A stretch of 64,000 nt of DNA from the NCBI GenBank assembly GCA_003797895.1, contig RKQB01000002.1, positions 497,354 through 561,353 on the forward strand. Direction: 5' to 3'. This DNA comes from Cyclobacteriaceae bacterium YHN15 (GTDB lineage: Bacteria > Bacteroidota > Bacteroidia > Cytophagales > Cyclobacteriaceae). Below are positions 8,218-16,741 of this stretch, piece after piece. Numbering within the stretch: position 1 is the stretch's first letter; each line of letters opens with the position of its first letter. Made by a program: the position numbers and the translations under genes. The notes under the pieces were generated by a model, which saw only the letters and a program-made list of their open reading frames with translations, was not told the origin of the DNA and searched no databases.

Positions 8218-10619
8218 TCAGCCCTCAACCCATTGACCGTATTCCTATATGCTGCCCTCAATGCCTGTACCCCAACTACCGTAAAAGTAACCAACAAGGC
8301 CATAAAAATAACCATCAAGAAATTGCCCCAGTCCATTGGTGTCCGATACGCAAAATTCTGCAACCATTCCTTGCCGAAATACCAGGCCACAGGGACAGCC
8401 ATTACGGCCGCAATAACTACCAAAAGCATAAACTCTTTGGAAAGGCTATAGACAATCTGTGGTATACCCGCACCCAAAACCTTTCTGATGCTCATTTCCT
8501 TGGCCCTCGACTCTATCATAAAGGATACCAATCCCAGCAAGCCGATCAGGGAAATCAACAGGGTAAGCCCAGCAAAAAGCCTGAACATCTTGGACATGCG
8601 GAGTTCGGACTGATACAGCCTTTCAAAGTCCTCATTCAGGAAATAGTATTTGAAATCCTTGCCCGTAAAGTCATCGAGCCATTTTTGGTTCAGGGTCTCC
8701 AGAATGGCTGTGGTCTGACCGGGATCAAAGCGCAGGGACAACCAAAAGGAGTAATCTGGTGCCCAATCCATGGCAATGCCATGAATGGCCTGCTGCAGTC
8801 CCAATTGATGGTAATCCTTCACCACTCCTATAACCGTTCCTTGAGGTGTGGTTGATGGGGATACAATTTTCTGCCCCAAGGCTTCTTCAGGACTGTCCCA
8901 ACCGAATTGCCTGACTGCCCTTTCGTTCAGCACAAGGCCATCAATACGGTCCATTTCCCGCTCGGGATCGAAAAACCTTCCCGCCACCAAGTCAAGTTCC
9001 AAGGTATGCAGATAATCCTCGTCAACGGCAAGGTATTCCACAGAAACCGGATTTTCTGCCTCTCTACCCTCGGGATAGGCAATTTGTCCTATCCATCCCG
9101 GTCTACCCGGAATGCCATTGCTGTAGGTGACACTTTGTATGCCTGAAATATTGCCCAATTCATTCTTAAGGCTTTCTATGCGGCTTTTTGACAGCTTGGA
9201 AGCATTGATTACCAAAATTTCATCCTTGGCAAACCCCAGTTCTTTCCGCTGCATAAAGTCCAGCTGATTGAGCACGACCAAGGTCCCTAAAGCCAGGGAA
9301 ACAGATATAAAGAACTGGAAAACCACCAGTGCTTTTCTTAAGTTGATTCCTGCACTGCCCGGGTTGAACTTTCCCTTCAGGATCTTTACAGGTTGCAGGG
9401 AGGAAAGGTGCAGCGAAGGATAATATCCTGCCAAAAGGCTGATGAGCAAAAGCAAAGTTGTAATTCCAAAAAGGATTTCAGGTTTCAATAAGCTCTCCAG
9501 GTTATAAGACTTATTTACCAATTCATTGAAAACCGGCATCATCATACTGGCCAGAAAAATGGCAATAACAAGCCCAAGAAGCGTCAATACAAAAGCCTCT
9601 GTCATAAACTGAGTGATCAGGGACATCCTCGATGAACCTACAACTTTTCTCAGTCCCACCTCTTTGAAGCGGTCCACAGAACGGGCAGTGGACAGGTTGA
9701 TGAAATTGATACAGGCCAAAAGAATGGTGAAAAGACAAATTCCCAGAACCATATACACCCTATCAATATTTCCCAAAGTACCAAGAGAATTACCCGCTTC
9801 TGACCTCAGGTAAATGTCTTTCATTGGTTCGAAATGCAGAAATGCCTCGGCACCCCATGAGCGCATCATATCTCCTACATGGTCCATATAGACAGTCCTG
9901 GCTTTTGCCTTAAAGGCTTCAGCATCAGTTCCTTCACGTAGCATGAGGTAGTTGGTCATATTGATATTTCCCCAGCCTGTCATATAATCTTCTAATCCGA
10001 TAAGTCTTTCGAAGGTGGATTGAGAAAGCAGTACTTCAAACTGAATATGTGAATTCTCAGGCGCATCCTTGACCACTGCACCTACCTTGACCGAAATGGT
10101 ATCGGCAAGTAAAATCTCCTGACCTAAACCATCCCCACCTTTAAATATCCGGCTTTCCATGGCTTCAGTGATAACCGCCTGATAGGGTTGGGACAATGCG
10201 GATGAAGGGGTACCCTTGACCGGCTCAAATGAAAATACATCAAAAAAAGACTCGGTAACATAGGCCATTCTTGGACTGAGTGTTTCCTGATCTGTCTTAA
10301 CATCCAATCTAGGCCAGGCAATGGTATATACAACATTTTCCACTTCCGGAAAATCCGATTCTAGAATTTTTCCAACAGGCCATCCATTGGTGCTGTTATA
10401 ACTTTCATCCCCGGATTTTGTATCGACAAAAACCGTATTGACCCGGTAGATCCTGTCTGCGTTTTGATGGAATTTGTCATAGGAAAATTCGTCCAAAGCA
10501 TAGACCAGCATAAAAATCCCTCCAGTTAGCCCCAAGGCCAGACTGAGGATATTGATAATTGAAAAAGCCTTTCTTTTTTTCAGATTTCTCAAGGTGATTT
10601 TGAAGTAGTTTTTCAGCAT
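8214..10619 (-). CDS. MacB/FtsX-type ABC transporter permease (third of tandem trio)
   Basis: The 801-residue protein has the two-fold MacB_PCD-FtsX layout: TM1 at about residues 18-42, a periplasmic domain of about 240 residues, three TM helices at about 285-410, a fifth TM at about 430-452, a second periplasmic domain, and three terminal TM helices from about 680. Cytoplasmic coupling motifs are FKEVGLRKVVGSSR and EMSIRKVLGAG. No ATPase gene is adjacent. It ends the tandem of three related genes starting at 15659, and the palindrome at 10663-10694 lies in the 85-bp gap before it. Relatives are linked to export or envelope stress sensing, but the substrate is unknown. Confidence 0.85.
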   Translation of the reverse strand: MLKNYFKITLRNLKKRKAFSIINILSLALGLTGGIFMLVYALDEFSYDKFHQNADRIYRVNTVFVDTKSGDESYNSTNGWPVGKILESDFPEVENVVYTIAWPRLDVKTDQETLSPRMAYVTESFFDVFSFEPVKGTPSSALSQPYQAVITEAMESRIFKGGDGLGQEILLADTISVKVGAVVKDAPENSHIQFEVLLSQSTFERLIGLEDYMTGWGNINMTNYLMLREGTDAEAFKAKARTVYMDHVGDMMRSWGAEAFLHFEPMKDIYLRSEAGNSLGTLGNIDRVYMVLGICLFTILLACINFINLSTARSVDRFKEVGLRKVVGSSRMSLITQFMTEAFVLTLLGLVIAIFLASMMMPVFNELVNKSYNLESLLKPEILFGITTLLLLISLLAGYYPSLHLSSLQPVKILKGKFNPGSAGINLRKALVVFQFFISVSLALGTLVVLNQLDFMQRKELGFAKDEILVINASKLSKSRIESLKNELGNISGIQSVTYSNGIPGRPGWIGQIAYPEGREAENPVSVEYLAVDEDYLHTLELDLVAGRFFDPEREMDRIDGLVLNERAVRQFGWDSPEEALGQKIVSPSTTPQGTVIGVVKDYHQLGLQQAIHGIAMDWAPDYSFWLSLRFDPGQTTAILETLNQKWLDDFTGKDFKYYFLNEDFERLYQSELRMSKMFRLFAGLTLLISLIGLLGLVSFMIESRAKEMSIRKVLGAGIPQIVYSLSKEFMLLVVIAAVMAVPVAWYFGKEWLQNFAYRTPMDWGNFLMVIFMALLVTFTVVGVQALRAAYRNTVNGLRAD

Positions 10620-10662
10620 CTTGGTTCTTTGTTCTTGGTTCTTGGTTATCTATTCCAGCAAA

Positions 10663-10694
10663 GACCTTCGATACGCCGCGGCGCATCAAAGGTC
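10663..10694. repeat. 32-bp GC-rich imperfect palindrome between two permease genes
   Basis: The sequence GACCTTCGATACGCCGCGGC... is its own reverse complement over 32 bp except for two symmetric positions, which would form G-U pairs in RNA. It is far more GC-rich than its surroundings. It sits in the gap between the tandem permease genes and could be a hairpin that attenuates readthrough or stabilises mRNA ends, or a REP-like element. A run of TTCTTGG-type microsatellite repeats (10621-10648) lies next to it. Confidence 0.55.
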
Positions 10695-10704
10695 AGCCCC
10701 CTCC

Positions 10705-13131
10705 TTATTCTACCTTAAATGCATCTACCGGATTGATCATGGCTGCCCGGATGGATTGAGAACTTACGGTCAAGGCTGCGATCAGAGTTGCCGTGAAACC
10801 TGCAATCAGGAAAACTATCCAAGATACCTTGACACTGTAAGCAAAGTTATCCAGCCAGCCATTCATGCCATACCAGGCAATGGGGATAGCCAATAGAAAT
10901 CCGAAAAATACCAATTTTAGAAAATCCTTACCCAAGAGTGACACAATGCTCCATATACTGGCTCCCATCACTTTTCTGATTCCGATTTCTTTTGTTCTCT
11001 GTTCGGTGGCATAAGCAGCCAGTCCAAATAACCCCAATACTGAGATCAAAATAGCCAAACCGGCAAAGAAGCCAAACACTGCACCAACTTTTTCCTCTGC
11101 CTCATATTGCTGTTCAAATCTATCAGATACCAGGTAGTAGTTGAATGGGAAATCAGGTTTCATGGCCATCCATTCTTCTTGTAGAAATGCCAAGGTGGCA
11201 TCTTTGTATTCATCTTTGATTTTTATGGCTACTTCATTGATACGGTCAGTTGGAATAAGAAATACCATAGGACTGATCGGCTGATGGAGAGATTCAAAAT
11301 GAAAATCCTTTACGATGCCCGTAACATAGCCCCTTCTTCCTCCATATTGAAACTGCTTATCTATTGCTTCTTCCGCATTAGACCATCCGATGGCTCGTAC
11401 AGCGGATTCATTTAAAATAAATGCCCCGGTAGAATCACTGGCAAGATTAAAATCAAAGTCGCGTCCAGCGACAATCTCCATTCCAAAAGTTTCCATAAAA
11501 GAATGGCTGACATGTATGTCTGCAATCCTGACTTCTACCGGCAATAATTCACCGTTCACTTCAGCCTGCGCGCCCTGTGCATCCAAAAGCCTTCCTGAAG
11601 GAATTCTGCTCCCTAAAGCCACATTATCAATTCCTGGTTGCTGAAGCAACCTTTCCCGCATCATTTCATAATTCCCTATCAATTCATCGTATGCTGGAAG
11701 AACTACTATTTCTTCCTTGTCAAAACCCAAGTCCTTGTTTTTCATAAAATCAAGCTGGTTCAATACCACCATCACGGCAACAATCAGGATTACAGAAATT
11801 GCAAATTGGCCTATTACCAAGAAAGACCTTAATTTTTCATGAATAGAACCAATTTTATAAGTCCCTTTCAAGACTTTAACAGGTTGAAATCCCGAAAGGA
11901 AAAGTGATGGATAACTTCCAGCCAACAATCCAACGACCACTACCAATACCAACAATCCGATGAGGTATTCAGGATGATTGAAAAAATTCAAACTGAGAAG
12001 CTTGCCGGTAAAATTACTGAATGTGGGTAGAAAAAGCCATGCAATTAGCAATGCTGCAATCAATGCTATCAGTGACATTAGAATGGTCTCTGCCATAAAC
12101 TGTCTTACAAGGAGTTGCCTGTCCGCACCCAAAACCTTTCTCAATCCCACCTCCAAAGCTCTCTTAGCCGAACGGGCAGTTGCCAAATTCATAAAATTGA
12201 TACAGGCGATCAGGAGAATAAAGATGGCTATGGCACTGTATATATAGACGTATTCGATATTGCTATTAGGCTCAATTTCAGAATCCAGATTGGAATGTAA
12301 ATGAATATCGGTCAAAGGCCATAAAAACAATTTGGTACCCATAGATGCGGAAAAACCCTGGGAACTCTTAGGTAAATGTCTATCAATAAAATCAGGAATC
12401 TGTGCTTCCAAATCATTGACATCCACGCCTTGTTCGAGAAGCAGGTAAGTCCCGAAATTATTGCTCCCATAATTTTTCATCATACTTTCATAACCTCCAT
12501 AAAAAGCAACTACAGGTTCCATTGAAGCCAAAAAATCCGCTTTAAAATGAGAATTATCAGGAATGTCTTTCATCACTCCCCTGACCTGCATATTGACCGT
12601 TTGGGACCCGATCATCACTTCCAGCGATTTACCCAACACATCCTGGGTTCCAAAATACTTTTCAGCCATTGTTTTGCTGATAACCATTCCATCAGGGAAA
12701 GTGAGGGCTGTCTCTGGATCACCTTCCAATAAGGGCCATGAAAAGACCTTGAACACCTCGGGATCTGAGAAAAAGAATCTGTTTTCTTCAAACACATTCG
12801 CGCCATCCTTTGCCACTACATTGACTTTCATCAGCCTTACAGCTTCTTGGATTTGGCCTCCAAAATCAGATTTTAACAATGGACCAAATGGCGGTGCAGC
12901 ATGGCCCAGGTGAAGATTGACTTCTCCATCAGGATTAAACCAAGCCCTTGAAACCCTATAAATCCTGTCTGAATTTTCGTGATACTTATCATAACTGAGT
13001 TCGTGTTGTACAAACAGAAATATCAAGATACTGGCTGCCATCCCGACCGACAGTCCCAAAATATTGATGAGGATATAGCCTGGGTTTTTTCTTAAATTTC
13101 TGATGAATATTTTCCAATAGTTCCTAAACAT
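10705..13131 (-). CDS. MacB/FtsX-type ABC transporter permease (second of tandem trio)
   Basis: The start at 13131 (MFRNYWKIFIRNLRKN) is preferred over an in-frame ATG 14 codons upstream, because all paralogs in this window begin with this short cytoplasmic helix. The 808-residue product has TM1 at about residues 20-44, the paired MacB_PCD and FtsX domains, and the coupling motifs ALEVGLRKVLGADR and EIGIRKVMGAS. Eight TM helices are predicted. It lies 125 bp downstream of the first permease of the trio and 85 bp upstream of the third. There is no cognate ATP-binding protein in the window. Confidence 0.85.
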   Translation of the reverse strand: MFRNYWKIFIRNLRKNPGYILINILGLSVGMAASILIFLFVQHELSYDKYHENSDRIYRVSRAWFNPDGEVNLHLGHAAPPFGPLLKSDFGGQIQEAVRLMKVNVVAKDGANVFEENRFFFSDPEVFKVFSWPLLEGDPETALTFPDGMVISKTMAEKYFGTQDVLGKSLEVMIGSQTVNMQVRGVMKDIPDNSHFKADFLASMEPVVAFYGGYESMMKNYGSNNFGTYLLLEQGVDVNDLEAQIPDFIDRHLPKSSQGFSASMGTKLFLWPLTDIHLHSNLDSEIEPNSNIEYVYIYSAIAIFILLIACINFMNLATARSAKRALEVGLRKVLGADRQLLVRQFMAETILMSLIALIAALLIAWLFLPTFSNFTGKLLSLNFFNHPEYLIGLLVLVVVVGLLAGSYPSLFLSGFQPVKVLKGTYKIGSIHEKLRSFLVIGQFAISVILIVAVMVVLNQLDFMKNKDLGFDKEEIVVLPAYDELIGNYEMMRERLLQQPGIDNVALGSRIPSGRLLDAQGAQAEVNGELLPVEVRIADIHVSHSFMETFGMEIVAGRDFDFNLASDSTGAFILNESAVRAIGWSNAEEAIDKQFQYGGRRGYVTGIVKDFHFESLHQPISPMVFLIPTDRINEVAIKIKDEYKDATLAFLQEEWMAMKPDFPFNYYLVSDRFEQQYEAEEKVGAVFGFFAGLAILISVLGLFGLAAYATEQRTKEIGIRKVMGASIWSIVSLLGKDFLKLVFFGFLLAIPIAWYGMNGWLDNFAYSVKVSWIVFLIAGFTATLIAALTVSSQSIRAAMINPVDAFKVE

Positions 13132-13256
13132 AATTCTGTCCTTTTCTTCATATTGTTTACTTCCCACTTTCAAAATCCCAATTTATTTAGTCAAAATTTC
13201 ACTTTTAACTACTCGAAACTAACTTCCTAAATCCGAAATCCCGCTTCCAATCCCCC

Positions 13257-15659
13257 TCATTCATCCTTCAACGTTTCCACCGGATTCTGTATATATACTT
13301 TTAGCGTTCTGTAGCCTATAGTCAATAAAGAAATGGCGGATACAGAAAGAATGGCAAGAATGTATATCCAGGGTGAAATTTGAGTTTTATAGGCAAATCC
13401 CTCAAGCCATTCCCTTGAAAACCATATTCCAAAAGCAGCGGCAAGGACAGCGGAAACTCCCAAAAGGCTAAAGAAATCAGAGGAAAGCACTTTAAGTACA
13501 TCCACAGAAGAGGCACCAAGTACTTTTCTGATACTGATTTCCCTTGTCCTTCTCAGGGCCACATAGGACACCAAACCAAAGAGTCCCATACAGGCAATGA
13601 ATATGGCAATAGCGGAAAAGACACTGAAGATGGTACCTATTTTTTGTTCAGATCTGTACATCTTCGCATATTCCTGATCGATAAATTTATAATTGAAAGG
13701 CCTTTCAGGAACCAAAGTTTTCCATATCCCTTCCATGTTTGCCAAATAGGTTGCTGGATTTCCTTTCGGAAGTTTTGCCAAAATGACATTTGCCTGATCA
13801 GGATCGACCATAATGGCCAATGGACCAACCTGATGGTGCAGGGAGTTGAAGTAAAAATCCCCTACCACCGCTTTGACAAAGGTAGGTTCCTCTCCAAAAT
13901 CCAGTTTTTTACCTACCGCTTCTTCCACAGTCCAGCCCAATTCCTTCACCGCTGCTTCATTCAAGATGACTGAGTGTTCTACTTGTTGTTGATATGCCTC
14001 GGCCCGGCTCAATTCATTCCCGGAGAAATCCTCACCGGCAATTATATTTATTCCCAACGTTCTGATCAGGTCAGGATCCACAGAATAACCTGTAATGTTC
14101 ATTTCTTTTTGATTGTCTCCACCCGGAAAAATCTTGTATCCTGCCTTAATGAATATAGGCATATCCGCTGCAAGAGAAACAGATTGTGCTGAACCGGTCC
14201 TTAAGAGTTCATTCTTCAGGCCTCCAATCGTTTCTCTCATATTATAATGATAACTCAAAGCCACCACCTCCTCCCTTTCATATCCCAAATTGACAGATTG
14301 CATGTATTCCAGTTGCTGTTTGACAATTAAAGTAGCCACCAACAAGCCTATTGATATGAAAAACTGAAACACTACCAAACCCTTACGGATCCAGGCTCCT
14401 CCCCCTATTTTTGTTTGGTTTCCTAAGGCCTTCATAGGTTCCATACCCGATAGAATCAATGCAGGGTAAGTTCCCGATAAAAAGCCGATAATCAGGAAAA
14501 GTCCCATTATCACTGCAATCCCCCCAGGAGAAAACAATAAATCCAATTGCAAGGGAACTCCAGAAAGATTTTCGAAATAATCTGCCATTAAATACAGTAG
14601 CAATAGACTTAATACAATTCCTGATAAGGTCAAGATCAAGGACTCTGAAATAAATTGCCCAAACAGCTGTAACCTTCCTGCTCCCATCACTTTTCTAAGT
14701 CCTACCTCTTTGTTTCTTTCTGTGGCCTCTGCCGTTGCCAGATTGACGTAATTAATGATGCCTATGAAAATTAGCAAGACAGCGACAATTCCAAAAATAT
14801 AGAGGTATTTGATATCAGCAGCGGGCTTAATTCCCTGCAAAACTTTTCCTTCTCCCAAATGAATACTGGAGACAGGTTGAAAAAGAAATCTTGTGGAAAA
14901 ACCATAGCTTCTCATAGATTCGCCCATGTATTTTTCTACTATTCCGTCCAATTTGTCTGAAAATTCATCCAAATCGGTATTGGGAATCAGTTTGGCGTAA
15001 GTATAATAATTGGATGGAGACCATTCCGGATTTATTCCGTGACGGTGACTTTTAAATGAAGCGATGAAATCAAAATCCAAATGGCTATTGGAGGGAAAAT
15101 CCACCATCACACCGGTTACAACATACTCTTTTCCATCTATTTTAAGGCTTTTCCCACTTGCCTCCAATGGGTTTCCAAAATATCGTTTGGCGGTACTTTC
15201 AGTCAACACCAGTTGGTTGGGCTCTGCTAAGACCAGATTTGGGTTTCCGGAAAGCATTTCAAAATCAAAAACTTTGAAAAAATTCCCGTCCGCAAAAGCA
15301 AATTTTGATTCTTCCTGATTCCCCTCTCCGGCATCCACCATTACTGATGAAAAAATGCTCAAGTCAAAAACCAACGTACTTATTTCAACTTCCGGTATTT
15401 CCTCCATAATTACAGGAACCAATGATGAAGGGGTAGTTGCTACTATTTCTCCATCTCCTCCTGCCACAAACTCCTGATTGAATTTGTAAATTCTTTCAGC
15501 ATCAGCATACATCTGATCATAACTCAACTCATGAAAGATATAGAGGGAAATTGTTAAAAAGCTGACAATCGCAATGGTCAAACCCAGGATATTGATTCCA
15601 GTATAGAGTTTTCTCTTAAAGAGATTTCTTATTGACACTTTAAAATAATTTTTCCACAT
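13257..15659 (-). CDS. MacB/FtsX-type ABC transporter permease (first of tandem trio)
   Basis: The 800-residue product begins MWKNYFKVSIRNLFKRK and has the same two MacB_PCD-FtsX halves as its two downstream neighbours. Coupling motifs are NKEVGLRKVMGAGR and EISIRKVLGASS. This is the promoter-proximal gene of the trio. A sigma-54-like element (15750-15765) and a pair of CGGACA direct repeats (15827-15852) lie upstream, suggesting control by RpoN and an enhancer-binding regulator. The three paralogs are clearly diverged from one another, so the duplications are old. Confidence 0.85.
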   Translation of the reverse strand: MWKNYFKVSIRNLFKRKLYTGINILGLTIAIVSFLTISLYIFHELSYDQMYADAERIYKFNQEFVAGGDGEIVATTPSSLVPVIMEEIPEVEISTLVFDLSIFSSVMVDAGEGNQEESKFAFADGNFFKVFDFEMLSGNPNLVLAEPNQLVLTESTAKRYFGNPLEASGKSLKIDGKEYVVTGVMVDFPSNSHLDFDFIASFKSHRHGINPEWSPSNYYTYAKLIPNTDLDEFSDKLDGIVEKYMGESMRSYGFSTRFLFQPVSSIHLGEGKVLQGIKPAADIKYLYIFGIVAVLLIFIGIINYVNLATAEATERNKEVGLRKVMGAGRLQLFGQFISESLILTLSGIVLSLLLLYLMADYFENLSGVPLQLDLLFSPGGIAVIMGLFLIIGFLSGTYPALILSGMEPMKALGNQTKIGGGAWIRKGLVVFQFFISIGLLVATLIVKQQLEYMQSVNLGYEREEVVALSYHYNMRETIGGLKNELLRTGSAQSVSLAADMPIFIKAGYKIFPGGDNQKEMNITGYSVDPDLIRTLGINIIAGEDFSGNELSRAEAYQQQVEHSVILNEAAVKELGWTVEEAVGKKLDFGEEPTFVKAVVGDFYFNSLHHQVGPLAIMVDPDQANVILAKLPKGNPATYLANMEGIWKTLVPERPFNYKFIDQEYAKMYRSEQKIGTIFSVFSAIAIFIACMGLFGLVSYVALRRTREISIRKVLGASSVDVLKVLSSDFFSLLGVSAVLAAAFGIWFSREWLEGFAYKTQISPWIYILAILSVSAISLLTIGYRTLKVYIQNPVETLKDE

Positions 15660-15981
15660 ATGATCAGAGGTGAGTCGTTAAATGCAATACAAAACAATAC
15701 AGTTAAATAGCTGGAACTGTTCTTAATTGTCTTTGATTTACTAAATCTATTCCACTATTATGCCATTGTCAAATACCTAAAATCAAATCAAAAATGCACT
15801 ATTTTAAGGGAAATGACTCAAAATCACGGACAGTTTTGACCGTCAGCGGACAAAGAAACTGGAAATCAAGAATGAAATGGAATTTCTCTTTTTCTATAAG
15901 GAAAACTTATGGGAGGGTTAAATACTCGATTATTGTTTTAAAAAAATAGAAGTATTCATTACTGCTCACCAAGTTGCAAAA
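15660..15981. other. Intergenic region with possible sigma-54 control elements
   Basis: No gene is visible in these 322 bases. On the minus strand there is TGGCATAATAGTGGAA (15750-15765), a partial match to the sigma-54 -24/-12 pattern, about 90 bp upstream of the permease start at 15659. Further upstream is the CGGACA direct repeat described separately. The rest is AT-rich without recognisable structure. Confidence 0.4.
15827..15852. promoter_or_regulatory. CGGACA direct repeat with 20-bp period (candidate enhancer site)
   Basis: Two copies of CGGACA (15827-15832 and 15847-15852) are 20 bp apart start to start, about two helical turns. A GACCG segment lies between them. They lie about 60-90 bp upstream of the sigma-54-like element that precedes the permease trio. 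A similar GTCCG/CCGACCG segment lies at about the same distance from the sigma-54 promoter of the permease at 39184. This fits binding of an NtrC-type response regulator dimer; it is an inference from position and spacing. Confidence 0.4.
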
Positions 15982-16437
15982 TTAATCAAAATGCATTTTC
16001 ATTCCTTCGTGGGATGGTTTGAACCCCAAGTCTTCATAAAATTTAATAGTTTCCGGTCTTTTTTTGTCAGTGGTTAATTGCAATAAATGCGCTTTTCGTT
16101 CTTTAGCTCTTTCAATTGCCCAAACAAACATTTTTTTTCCTAACCCAATTCCTCTTTTGTCTTTTCTTATCCGCACTGCTTCAATCTGAGCTCTTATTCC
16201 ACCTTGATAAGTGAGGTATTGTATGAATGATAATTGCAAGGTTCCAATTATTTCATGGTCTTCATTTTCAACAACAATCAGTTCCTGATTTGGGTCGGAA
16301 TCTATTTTTGCAAAAGCAATCAGGTATTCCGTGGGTAATGGAACTTGAAAATTCTCCCTTGTTTTCCCAAGTTCGTCGTCAGCAATCATTTCTATTATTT
16401 GAGAAAGATCATTTCTTGTAGCTTTTCTGAATTTCAT
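15982..16437 (-). CDS. GNAT family N-acetyltransferase
   Basis: The 151-residue protein matches the GNAT fold over its whole length: N-terminal FRKATRNDLSQIIEMI, the central strand with EIIGTLQLSFI, and the acetyl-CoA-binding loop with RKDKRGIGLGKKMFVWAI (R-G-x-G-x-G/K pattern), then the C-terminal TIKFYEDLGFKPSHEG. The acceptor substrate is unknown. The gene stands alone between non-coding stretches of about 300 bp on each side. Confidence 0.88.
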   Translation of the reverse strand: MKFRKATRNDLSQIIEMIADDELGKTRENFQVPLPTEYLIAFAKIDSDPNQELIVVENEDHEIIGTLQLSFIQYLTYQGGIRAQIEAVRIRKDKRGIGLGKKMFVWAIERAKERKAHLLQLTTDKKRPETIKFYEDLGFKPSHEGMKMHFD

Positions 16438-16741
16438 TTCCCTATTATTTAAAGTATTTTACTGATTGCAATCTTTTGCTTAAGTGATGTTGTTAAAATG
16501 ATCGCAATGACCTGTCCCTTATGATCTATTTCATGTCAAGGACAATTTTATAACAAAAAACCAAATGATATGTACCTTTAAATTATATTTTCCAAAATAT
16601 CCATGTACAGATTTTGAATTTACAATCCGTAAAGTAAATTTCAATATATCAAGAAAAGGGGGAAAGGTGGAATTTGAAAAAAAGCTACCAAATGCTTAAT
16701 AGCGACAAAATCAACTATCTTTCTCTACAAACTTTTAACAA
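16438..16741. other. Intergenic region, nothing recognised
   Basis: These 304 AT-rich bases between the TonB receptor stop and the acetyltransferase start hold no convincing ORF, hairpin or repeat. Confidence 0.6.
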
